NCBI GenBank assembly: GCA_018335765.1
Contig: JAGXRU010000167.1
Coordinates: 1 to 6,195, forward strand
Direction of reading: 5' to 3'
DNA: 6,195 nucleotides
Source: Alkaliphilus sp.
Lineage (GTDB): Bacteria > Bacillota > Clostridia > Peptostreptococcales > Thermotaleaceae
The position numbers and the translations under genes are program-made. How positions within the stretch are numbered: position 1 is the stretch's first letter; each line of letters starts with the position of its first letter. Of the stretch, positions 1-4,787 are shown one piece after another. The notes under the pieces were generated by a model, which saw only the letters and a program-made list of their open reading frames with translations, was not told where the DNA came from and did no database searches.

Positions 1-1
1 T

Positions 2-142
2 GGCATAGGCAAGCCAGAGCCATTAAAGGGAGAACTAAGTGGGTTTTGGAGTCGCCGGATTGACGATACGAATAGACTGGTGTATCGTATCAGTGATGGA
101 ATGTTAGAAATCCTTTCATGCAAGGGACATTACGAAGATTAG
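2..142 (+). CDS. yoeB: YoeB/Txe-family toxin, C-terminal part (5' end outside window)
   Basis: The reading frame is open from the window edge to the TAG at 140-142 and gives 46 residues that match the C-terminal half of YoeB-type toxins, including GKPEPLK, LSGFWSRRID and NRLVYR. E. coli YoeB is 84 residues, so roughly the first 40 are missing here. In that family the protein is a ribosome-dependent mRNA interferase of the RelE fold, normally held inactive by a YefM antitoxin encoded just upstream. The residues corresponding to the catalytic Glu46, Arg65 and His83-Tyr84 of E. coli YoeB are all present: the E of KPEPLK, the R of NRLVY and the HY of the GHYED end. The visible part is therefore not degenerate. 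The C-terminus runs two residues beyond the E. coli HY end. The antitoxin gene would be expected before position 1 and cannot be checked. The toxin is probably unrelated in function to the sugar operon downstream. Confidence 0.9.
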   Translation, partial: GIGKPEPLKGELSGFWSRRIDDTNRLVYRISDGMLEILSCKGHYED

Positions 143-166
143 CGAGTAGGAACAAATAGTAATTTA

Positions 167-202
167 TTTTAAAAGGACAGCAAATTTCTTTGACTTTTAA
201 AA
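167..202. repeat. AT-rich inverted repeat after the toxin gene
   Basis: TTTTAAAAG at 167-175 is exactly complementary to CTTTTAAAA at 194-202, with an 18-nt loop. Each arm contains the 8-bp palindrome TTTTAAAA, so the two sites are also direct repeats of each other. The arms are nearly all A and T and could arise by chance in this base composition. No function can be assigned, though a minor 3'-end structure of the toxin mRNA is possible. Confidence 0.25.
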
Positions 203-230
203 GCGTTGTTTTTGTAGCAAAATCTCACAA

Positions 231-272
231 ATAAAACATCAAGCCGCTAGGGATAGAGGTTTGGTGTTTTAT
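231..272 (+). terminator. Probable intrinsic terminator of the toxin transcript
   Basis: The arms at 231-245 (ATAAAACATCAAGCC) and 258-272 (GGTTTGGTGTTTTAT) can pair over 15 bp with two G-U wobbles, around a 12-nt loop. The 3' arm ends in a T-rich stretch, TTTTATTT, that continues to 274. It lies about 90 nt after the toxin stop and 40 nt before the next promoter, which suits a transcript boundary. The stem is A-rich at its base, so a complementary T-run exists on both strands and the structure could work in either direction. GC content of the stem is modest, so termination efficiency is uncertain. Confidence 0.5.
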
Positions 273-311
273 TTCATTATCAGATTATCAATGCACCCCT
301 ACAAAAAAATA

Positions 312-341
312 TTGACAAACTTAAAACTTGTATGGTAGTAT
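312..341 (+). promoter_or_regulatory. Putative promoter of the GntR regulator gene
   Basis: A perfect sigma-A -35 hexamer TTGACA is at 312-317. The best -10 candidate is TAGTAT at 336-341, at an 18-nt spacing. The regulator's ATG is 37 nt after that -10. The -10 lies inside the motif that recurs before dctP, so a protein bound to that motif would block the promoter, which fits autorepression. The -10 assignment is the weaker half of this call. Confidence 0.55.
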
Positions 342-348
342 GGTTGTG
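326..348. promoter_or_regulatory. Candidate operator, copy 1 (before the regulator gene)
   Basis: The core ATGGTAGTATGGT at 332-344 recurs exactly at 1116-1128. The wider 23-bp match (326-348 against 1110-1132) has 19 identities, with consensus ACTTRY before the core and WRTG after it. Within the core, ATGGT is repeated at an 8-bp period, so it is a direct repeat rather than a clear palindrome. It covers the -10 of the regulator promoter. GntR/FCD regulators commonly bind next to their own gene and next to the target operon, which is exactly where the two copies lie. Assignment to this regulator is inference. Confidence 0.5.
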
Positions 349-378
349 CGAGAGTAAAGCAGGATAGGTGATGGTTAT

Positions 379-1065
379 ATGGAATGGATAATAGACCAAC
401 CCAGCAATGGTACTTCTGTAAGCGATTATGTATATGAAGTATTGAAAAAAAACATTGTGGGTTTTAATGTAAAACCTGGGGACAGGATAAGTGAAAATGA
501 GATTTCGGAACTTTTGCAGGTTAGCAGAACACCTGTAAGAGAAGCATTTATTAAATTATCAAAAGAAGATTTGCTTTATATATTGCCTCAAAGAGGTACT
601 TACATATCATATATAGATTTAGACGAGGTTGAAGAAGCTAGATTCATCAGAGAAAGCTTAGAAAAAGCGGTCATTGAGCTAGCGACAAAAGAATTTTCTG
701 AAGACGCATTATTTATGCTAGAGCAAAATATAACAGCTCAAAAAAATAAAATAGAAAAAAAAGCCTACTCTGAGTTTTTGGAATTAGATGAAGAATTTCA
801 TAAAACTATTTTCCAAGAATGTAATAAGGGAAAGACATGGTCCATCATACAACAGGTAAACAGTCAATATAAGAGAATTAGGATTTTAAGCTTTATTGCC
901 AACATAAATTGGTTACAAACTATCGCACAACATCAGGCAATAATAGAGGCTATAAGAAACAAGGATACGGAAAAGGGACTGAAAACAATTGGCGAGCACT
1001 TGAAAAAACTTAATATAGAGAAAATGGAGTTGAAAAATAAGTATCCTGAATATTTTAAACAATAG
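379..1065 (+). CDS. GntR-family transcriptional regulator, FCD (FadR) subfamily
   Basis: This 228-residue protein has the usual length and layout of the FCD subfamily. An N-terminal winged-helix domain spans about residues 12-77 and carries the GntR signature: the KPGDRISENEISELLQVSRTP segment (32-52), then VREAF and, in the wing, QRGTY (71-75). A C-terminal all-helical ligand domain spans about 83-212. The FCD metal/ligand residues are visible as Asp137 and His141 (in LDEEFHKTIF), His185 (in AQHQAIIEAI) and His207 (in GEHLKK). FCD regulators usually bind small carboxylates, including uronates, lactate and tartronate, and they are often repressors relieved by the ligand. With a beta-glucuronidase and a TRAP transporter downstream, a glucuronate-related ligand is the natural guess, but the sequence does not prove it. 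The ATG is preceded by AGGTG at 366-370 with 8-nt spacing, and the start codon lies beyond a promoter at 312-341. No hairpin terminator is visible between this gene and dctP, so some readthrough is possible. Confidence 0.93.
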   Translation: MEWIIDQPSNGTSVSDYVYEVLKKNIVGFNVKPGDRISENEISELLQVSRTPVREAFIKLSKEDLLYILPQRGTYISYIDLDEVEEARFIRESLEKAVIELATKEFSEDALFMLEQNITAQKNKIEKKAYSEFLELDEEFHKTIFQECNKGKTWSIIQQVNSQYKRIRILSFIANINWLQTIAQHQAIIEAIRNKDTEKGLKTIGEHLKKLNIEKMELKNKYPEYFKQ

Positions 1066-1109
1066 AGAAGGAATTTGAAAATGTTAATAATAGATTGTTT
1101 TTACACTTG

Positions 1110-1132
1110 ACTTACATGGTAGTATGGTAATG
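1110..1132. promoter_or_regulatory. Candidate operator, copy 2 (before dctP)
   Basis: This is the second copy of the ATGGTAGTATGGT motif (core 1116-1128) and matches copy 1 at 19 of 23 positions. Its position relative to promoter elements differs from copy 1. Here TTGACT at 1107-1112 overlaps the left end of the motif, and a -10 for that -35 would fall in or just after its right end (for instance TAATGA at 1128-1133, only 15 nt away). If TAGTAT at 1120-1125 is instead the -10, the best -35 is TTGTTT at 1095-1100 with a long 19-nt spacer. The motif is therefore not simply a conserved promoter spacing, which favours a protein-binding site. Confidence 0.5.
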
Positions 1133-1216
1133 ACTGTAAAGGAAATATTTCATAAGCAAAAGTGATTTAATAATATAAAGAAGTTTTGTGCAGCCATGCT
1201 ATTGTTAAATGAAACA

Positions 1217-1230
1217 GGAAAACGATTTTG
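1217..1230. promoter_or_regulatory. Weak cre-like (CcpA) sequence
   Basis: GGAAAACGATTTTG has the central AAAACGATTTT typical of catabolite-responsive elements but differs from the consensus TGWAANCGNTNWCA at three outer positions (1, 13 and 14). It overlaps the -35 element TTGACA at 1228-1233. Carbon catabolite control of a sugar-acid uptake operon would make sense. The match is weak enough to be chance. Confidence 0.25.
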
Positions 1231-1256
1231 ACAAATTTTTAAATAAAAGATAAAAA
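1228..1256 (+). promoter_or_regulatory. Possible second promoter before dctP
   Basis: A perfect -35 hexamer TTGACA at 1228-1233 is followed 17 nt later by TAAAAA at 1251-1256, a poor -10. It would give a leader of roughly 90 nt before the dctP start. The strong -35 and correct spacing support it, while the weak -10 and general A/T richness count against it. Confidence 0.35.
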
Positions 1257-1304
1257 GCTGAGTAAAAAACAAAGAAGTCCGAGGTGAAAAGCCTTGAACA
1301 TAAA

Positions 1305-1324
1305 CATCTTGTATTTACGAGATG
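1305..1324 (+). other. Small hairpin in the dctP leader
   Basis: CATCTTG at 1305-1311 can pair with CGAGATG at 1318-1324 (one G-U wobble) around the 6-nt loop TATTTA. It ends 15 nt before the AGGAGG of dctP, so it would not itself hide the ribosome binding site. It may stabilise the 5' end of the mRNA or be incidental. Confidence 0.3.
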
Positions 1325-1351
1325 CTACCAAAATTAAAAAGGAGGAGAAGT

Positions 1352-2380
1352 ATGAAAAAAATTCTAAGTGTTGGGATTGTGTTTTCACTACTAATTATGT
1401 TATTGGCAGGTTGTGCTGCAGAACCTGCACAACCTGCAGAGCCTGCAGAAAAAGAAGTAATTATCGAGCCTGTTTCTTTAAGGTTGGCTCACAACTTGAA
1501 TGAGCAACATACTGTTCATTTGGCATTAGTTGAATTTGGCAGACTAGTCGATGAAAAATCAGAAGGCGGTATGAAAGTAGAAATTTTCCCTAATGCACAA
1601 TTAGGGAATGAACAAGAGGTATTAGAGCAATTGCAAGCAGGGGCGATTGCAATGACAAGGGTTTCTGCTGCAGCCTTAACTCCTTATGAACCTGGCTACA
1701 ATGCATTTACTCTACCTTTTATATTTGCTGACGAAGAACATTATTTTGCCTCTATGAATTCCGATGCGGTAAAAGAACTATATCAAAGCACTCTTGATAA
1801 AGGATTTTTAGGCTTGACATACTACACATCAGGTTCGCGTTCTTTCTATACTAAAGAAACGCCAATTTTACACCCTGATGATTTAAAAGGTCTTAAAATT
1901 CGAGTTATGGGTTTCCAATCCCAGACTGATATGGTGCTAGCACTTGGCGGAACGCCGGTAGGCATGCCGTTTGGAGATATCTATACGTCATTGCAGTCAG
2001 GGGTTATAGATGGAGCAGAAAGCAATGAAACAGCATTAACAAATAGCAAGCATGGAGAAGTAACAAAACACTTTTCTTACACTAAGCACACAATGATTCC
2101 AGATATTTTAACTATAAGCTCTACAGTATGGAAAAGCTTGACTCCAGAGCAACAAACAATCATACAAGAAGCAGCAACGGAGTCTACTGAATTTCACAAG
2201 CCTTTATGGACTGCAGCTATCGATGCAGCTGTAAAAGAAGCAACAGAAGTGATGGGCGTAACCTTCCATGAAGTTGACAGAGAGCCTTTCCGCAATGCAG
2301 TGGTACCTATGTTAGAAAAATATAAGAACGAATTCCCTGAAGTGAAAGCTCTATTGGATGGCATTAAAGAATTAGAGTAA
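1352..2380 (+). CDS. dctP: TRAP transporter solute-binding lipoprotein, DctP family
   Basis: This is the extracytoplasmic receptor of a TRAP transporter, 342 residues from the chosen start. The ATG at 1352 is preferred over an in-frame ATG at 1322 because AGGAGG at 1340-1345 sits 6 nt before it and the protein then begins with a normal MKK signal sequence. A lipobox LAGC places the lipid-modified cysteine at residue 21, so the mature protein is anchored to the outer face of the membrane. A short Glu/Pro/Ala-rich tether (residues 24-34, EPAQPAEPAEK) follows. Family features include LRLAHNLNEQH (43-53), FPNAQLGNEQEVLEQLQAG (79-97), LPFIF (121-125) and DDLKGLKIRVMG (176-187). Arg184 in the last of these is the conserved arginine that grips the substrate carboxylate in DctP proteins. 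SLQSGVIDGAESNETAL (213-229) is the usual ligand-side segment. The ligand is therefore very likely a carboxylate, and the context points to a uronate or glucuronide. The gene is followed by a strong stem-loop and, 56 nt on, by the hydrolase. Confidence 0.95.
   Translation: MKKILSVGIVFSLLIMLLAGCAAEPAQPAEPAEKEVIIEPVSLRLAHNLNEQHTVHLALVEFGRLVDEKSEGGMKVEIFPNAQLGNEQEVLEQLQAGAIAMTRVSAAALTPYEPGYNAFTLPFIFADEEHYFASMNSDAVKELYQSTLDKGFLGLTYYTSGSRSFYTKETPILHPDDLKGLKIRVMGFQSQTDMVLALGGTPVGMPFGDIYTSLQSGVIDGAESNETALTNSKHGEVTKHFSYTKHTMIPDILTISSTVWKSLTPEQQTIIQEAATESTEFHKPLWTAAIDAAVKEATEVMGVTFHEVDREPFRNAVVPMLEKYKNEFPEVKALLDGIKELE
1416..1449 (+). repeat. Short CCTGCA-type repeats encoding the lipoprotein tether
   Basis: CCTGCA occurs three times at 9-nt intervals (starting at 1424, 1433 and 1442), preceded by a related GCTGCA. 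It encodes the Pro-Ala units of the EPAQPAEPAE linker just after the lipidated cysteine of DctP. Such low-complexity tethers are common after lipoboxes and tend to vary in copy number between strains. Confidence 0.6.
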
Positions 2381-2385
2381 TAATT

Positions 2386-2416
2386 TAAAAGTCCTAGTTT
2401 ACAACTAGGACTTTTA
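2386..2416 (+). terminator. Strong intercistronic stem-loop between dctP and the hydrolase gene
   Basis: The arms TAAAAGTCCTAGTT (2386-2399) and AACTAGGACTTTTA (2403-2416) are perfectly complementary over 14 bp with a 3-nt loop TAC. The 3' arm carries CTTTTATT, so it resembles an intrinsic terminator with a short T-tract. The stem starts 5 nt after the dctP stop and ends 8 nt before the AGGAGG of the next gene. Since the downstream genes have no obvious promoter in the 56-nt gap, it probably acts as a partial terminator or 3'-end stabiliser that lets dctP mRNA exceed that of the hydrolase and membrane subunits. That arrangement is common for binding proteins. Confidence 0.7.
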
Positions 2417-2436
2417 TTAAAAACAGGAGGTATGAA

Positions 2437-4260
2437 ATGCTATATCCTAAAATTACCTGCTCAAGATATTTGGTGAATTTATCAGGGGTTTGGAACTTCA
2501 AAGCTGATTATGAAGAAGAAGGCTATAAAAATCTTTGGTATAAAAATGGCTTAAAGGATTATGAGCTGATGGCAGTGCCTGCCAGCTTTAATGATATTAC
2601 AGTTGATGCAAGACTGAGAGATTTTGTCGGAGATGTATGGTATGAGAAAAAGATTGTAATATCAAAGCATTGGCAAGAAGAAAATGTGTTTATCAGAGTA
2701 GGAAGCGCCAGTCACAATTCAAAAATTTGGATTAATGGCATCTTAGTTAAGGAACATATTGGTGGTTTTTTGCCGTTTGAAAGCAATGTAAACAATGAGA
2801 TAAAATCTGGAGAAGAAAATCATATTGTTATTTGTGTTAATAATGAGTTGACATGGCAAACACTTCCCCCAGGGGAATCATATTACTTTGAAGATGTCGA
2901 AGGCAACAAGAAAAAGAAGCTTAAGCAACAGCATGATTTCTTCAATTATGGAGGTATACACAGGCCTGTATACTTATATTCCACTCCCAAGACTTATATC
3001 GAAGATATAATTGTTAAAACTGATTTTGAAGAAAACTTAGGTATAATACATTATGAGGTTATTGCAAACGAAATTGCTGAGGAAATTAAAATAGAGGTCT
3101 TTGATGAAGAAAATCAATTAGTGGCAGATTCAATTGGCGCAAGCGGTAAAATCGAAATCAATAATGTGAAGTTATGGAAACCCAACAATGCATATTTATA
3201 TGAGTTTGTTGCAAATATTTATTCAAATCTCAAGCTGATAGATCAATACAATTTGAATATTGGTATTCGAAAAGTACAGGTAGTTGACGGTCAGTTTTTA
3301 ATAAATAATGAGCCATTTTATTTTAAAGGTTTCGGAAAACATGAAGACATGGACGTCAAAGGGAAAGGGTTAGATGATGCGATTAATATAAGAGATTTTA
3401 ATCTGTTAAAATGGATTAATGCTAATTCATTCAGAACCTCCCATTATCCTTATGCAGAAGAGGTACTAGACTTAGCTGATCGATATGGAGTTGTTATTAT
3501 AGGGGAAGTTCCTGCAGTTGGAATGTTAGGCAAAGCTGTCCCTGCAGTTGGTGAGCTGGATGGAGTATTCACAGAAAATAAAATAAATAATGAAACCTTA
3601 AAAGAGCATATAAGAGTAACAAGAGAAATGATTGCTAGGGATAAAAACCATCCATCGGTCGTCATGTGGTCATTAGCAAACGAAGCTTCTGTCATGGAAC
3701 CAAATGCAGAGCCTTATTTTCAAAAGCTGGTAGAAGAAACTAGGAAAATGGATGACAGACCTTTGCTCAATGTTAACCTTATGTTGATAGAACCCGGAAA
3801 ATGCAAGGTATCAAAATTCTTTGATGTAATAGGATTAAACTTGTACTTTGGATGGTATTCTGAAAGAGGAGACATTGATTCAGGGAAAAAACGTTTGATA
3901 AAATGGTTAAGAGACTGCTATAAAGCTGATAAAAAGCCAATTTTGCTGGCAGAATATGGAGTTGATACGGTTGCCGGTCTCCATAAAGAACCAGCTATTA
4001 TGTTTAGCGAGGAGTTTCAGGTGCAATTCTTAAAAGCATATCACGAGATTTTTGACCAGCTTCCCTTTGTTATTGGCGAGCATGTTTGGAACTTTGCCGA
4101 TTTTATGACGGGACAGGATATCGTCAGGGTTGACGGCAACAAAAAAGGGGTTTTCACAAGGCAAAGACAGCCGAAGATGGCAGCTCACTATTTAAGAGAG
4201 CGATGGGGAAACGTAGAAAATACATATACTAAGCAACTTTATGTAGGAGGAGAAGAATGA
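2437..4260 (+). CDS. uidA: Beta-glucuronidase, glycoside hydrolase family 2
   Basis: This 607-residue protein is collinear with E. coli GusA/UidA (603 residues) and hydrolyses beta-D-glucuronides to glucuronate plus aglycone. The sugar-binding jelly-roll domain spans about 1-180 (PASFND, GDVWYEK, CVNNELTWQTLPPG, HDFFNYGGIHRPV), an immunoglobulin-like domain about 183-278, and the catalytic TIM barrel about 280-600. The GH2 signatures are NSFRTSHYPYAEE (330-342) and DKNHPSVVMWSLANE (402-416). Glu416 is the acid/base and Glu506 in LAEYGVDT the nucleophile. Asn568 and Lys570 in GNKKG form the N-K pair that recognises the glucuronate carboxylate in beta-glucuronidases and separates them from beta-galactosidases. 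A Loop-1-type insertion lies at about 361-385. NEA follows the acid/base instead of the usual NEP. There is no signal peptide, so the enzyme should be cytoplasmic. AGGAGG at 2425-2430, 6 nt before the ATG at 2437, decides the start over an out-of-frame ATG at 2432. The stop overlaps the dctQ start by 4 nt (ATGA), indicating translational coupling. Confidence 0.96.
   Translation: MLYPKITCSRYLVNLSGVWNFKADYEEEGYKNLWYKNGLKDYELMAVPASFNDITVDARLRDFVGDVWYEKKIVISKHWQEENVFIRVGSASHNSKIWINGILVKEHIGGFLPFESNVNNEIKSGEENHIVICVNNELTWQTLPPGESYYFEDVEGNKKKKLKQQHDFFNYGGIHRPVYLYSTPKTYIEDIIVKTDFEENLGIIHYEVIANEIAEEIKIEVFDEENQLVADSIGASGKIEINNVKLWKPNNAYLYEFVANIYSNLKLIDQYNLNIGIRKVQVVDGQFLINNEPFYFKGFGKHEDMDVKGKGLDDAINIRDFNLLKWINANSFRTSHYPYAEEVLDLADRYGVVIIGEVPAVGMLGKAVPAVGELDGVFTENKINNETLKEHIRVTREMIARDKNHPSVVMWSLANEASVMEPNAEPYFQKLVEETRKMDDRPLLNVNLMLIEPGKCKVSKFFDVIGLNLYFGWYSERGDIDSGKKRLIKWLRDCYKADKKPILLAEYGVDTVAGLHKEPAIMFSEEFQVQFLKAYHEIFDQLPFVIGEHVWNFADFMTGQDIVRVDGNKKGVFTRQRQPKMAAHYLRERWGNVENTYTKQLYVGGEE
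3509..3551 (+). repeat. Direct repeat inside the active-site loop of the beta-glucuronidase
   Basis: CCTGCAGTTGG occurs at 3511-3521 and again at 3541-3551, exactly 30 nt apart and in the same frame, with GTT and GTC before the two copies. It encodes VPAVG twice (residues 358-362 and 368-372) with a 10-residue period, in the loop that follows the GVVIIGE strand. The in-frame period suggests the loop grew by a small tandem duplication, although convergence of a short motif is possible. Confidence 0.55.
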
Positions 4261-4727
4261 ATAAAATCAAAGAAATTATGAATAAATTATTATCCTATAC
4301 AACAGCTTTTCTGTTAATTGTTTTGACGGTATTGGTTTTATGGCAAGTGATTACGAGATATTTATTAAATGATCCGAGCGTTTTCACTGAAGAATTAGTT
4401 CGAATCATACTAATTTGGTCATCCTTTTTAGGGGCATCCTATGCCTTTGGAACAAGACAGCACATGGCATTGGTGTTTCTAAAGGAGAAATCAACAGGGC
4501 TTAAGAAAAAAATACTCTATATATTTATTGATGCAGCGATTTTGTTTTTCGCTATTTTCATATTAATAATGGGAGGCTATCGATTGGCTTCTGGAGTTAT
4601 GGAAATAAAAACACCTATACTGGGCATGTCAAGAGGTCTTGTTTATATGATAGCACCTGTTACAGGAATTATCATAACCATTTATCAGCTTATCAACATT
4701 AAAGAAGACTTAGAAATGACAGATTAA
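4257..4727 (+). CDS. dctQ: TRAP transporter small membrane subunit, DctQ family
   Basis: This 156-residue membrane protein has four predicted hydrophobic helices at about 12-33, 47-65, 86-108 and 128-147, the normal size and topology of DctQ. The family-typical segment WQVITRYLLNDPSVFTEEL (29-47) follows helix 1. WSSFLGASYAFGTRQHMAL (54-72) follows, and a basic cytoplasmic stretch at 77-85 precedes helix 3. DctQ forms the fixed scaffold that supports the moving DctM transport domain in the inner membrane and helps dock the DctP receptor. Translation is probably coupled to the beta-glucuronidase: the ATG at 4257 overlaps the preceding TGA by 4 nt and AGGAGG at 4245-4250 lies 6 nt before it. 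The tight coupling ties the hydrolase and the transporter into one functional unit. Confidence 0.93.
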   Translation: MNKIKEIMNKLLSYTTAFLLIVLTVLVLWQVITRYLLNDPSVFTEELVRIILIWSSFLGASYAFGTRQHMALVFLKEKSTGLKKKILYIFIDAAILFFAIFILIMGGYRLASGVMEIKTPILGMSRGLVYMIAPVTGIIITIYQLINIKEDLEMTD

Positions 4728-4748
4728 TATTAAATGGACATGGAATAG

Positions 4749-4767
4749 TTTTTAATATTATTAAAAA
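4749..4767 (+). other. AT-only hairpin between dctQ and dctM
   Basis: TTTTTAAT at 4749-4756 can pair with ATTAAAAA at 4760-4767 around a 3-nt loop, in the 60-nt gap between the two membrane-subunit genes. There is no G-C pair, so the stem is weak and may simply reflect base composition. It lies 8 nt before the dctM Shine-Dalgarno. Confidence 0.25.
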
Positions 4768-4787
4768 ATTTTAAAGGAGTGAGGAAA

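Larger units (their letters stand above)
1066..1351 (+). promoter_or_regulatory. Regulatory interval before dctP (286 nt, no gene)
   Basis: No convincing coding region lies here. The interval holds the second copy of the candidate operator (1110-1132), two promoter-like sequences (TTGACT at 1107-1112 and TTGACA at 1228-1233), a cre-like sequence (1217-1230), a 7-bp hairpin (1305-1324) and the dctP ribosome binding site AGGAGG (1340-1345). Its length and content suggest that the transporter operon has its own promoter, in addition to any readthrough from the regulator gene. Confidence 0.6.

Noticed and set aside
371..391. Six-codon frame starting at ATG 371, just before the regulator.
   Set aside because: It is too short and overlaps the regulator start. 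The AGGTG at 366-370 is better spaced for the ATG at 379 and adjoins 371 directly.
1322..1351. Ten extra N-terminal residues for DctP from the ATG at 1322.
   Set aside because: That ATG has no ribosome binding site, would place the AGGAGG inside the coding region and would put charged residues before a standard MKK lipoprotein signal.
1294..1503. A 69-codon frame starting at TTG 1294 with a Shine-Dalgarno-like GAGGTG (1281-1286) 7 nt before it, overlapping the dctP start in another frame.
   Set aside because: Most of it lies inside the well-supported dctP frame, and its many Cys and Arg codons are by-products of the CCTGCA repeats read out of frame. The rare TTG start and the lack of any recognisable protein outweigh the decent ribosome binding site.
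3450..3695. Minus-strand open frame of 81 codons.
   Set aside because: It lies wholly inside the beta-glucuronidase barrel coding region, opposite its conserved motifs, and has no ribosome binding site or recognisable product.
4779..4787. GTG at 4779 as the start of dctM.
   Set aside because: It overlaps the AGGAG ribosome binding site itself. The ATG at 4788 has proper spacing and gives the usual N-terminus.
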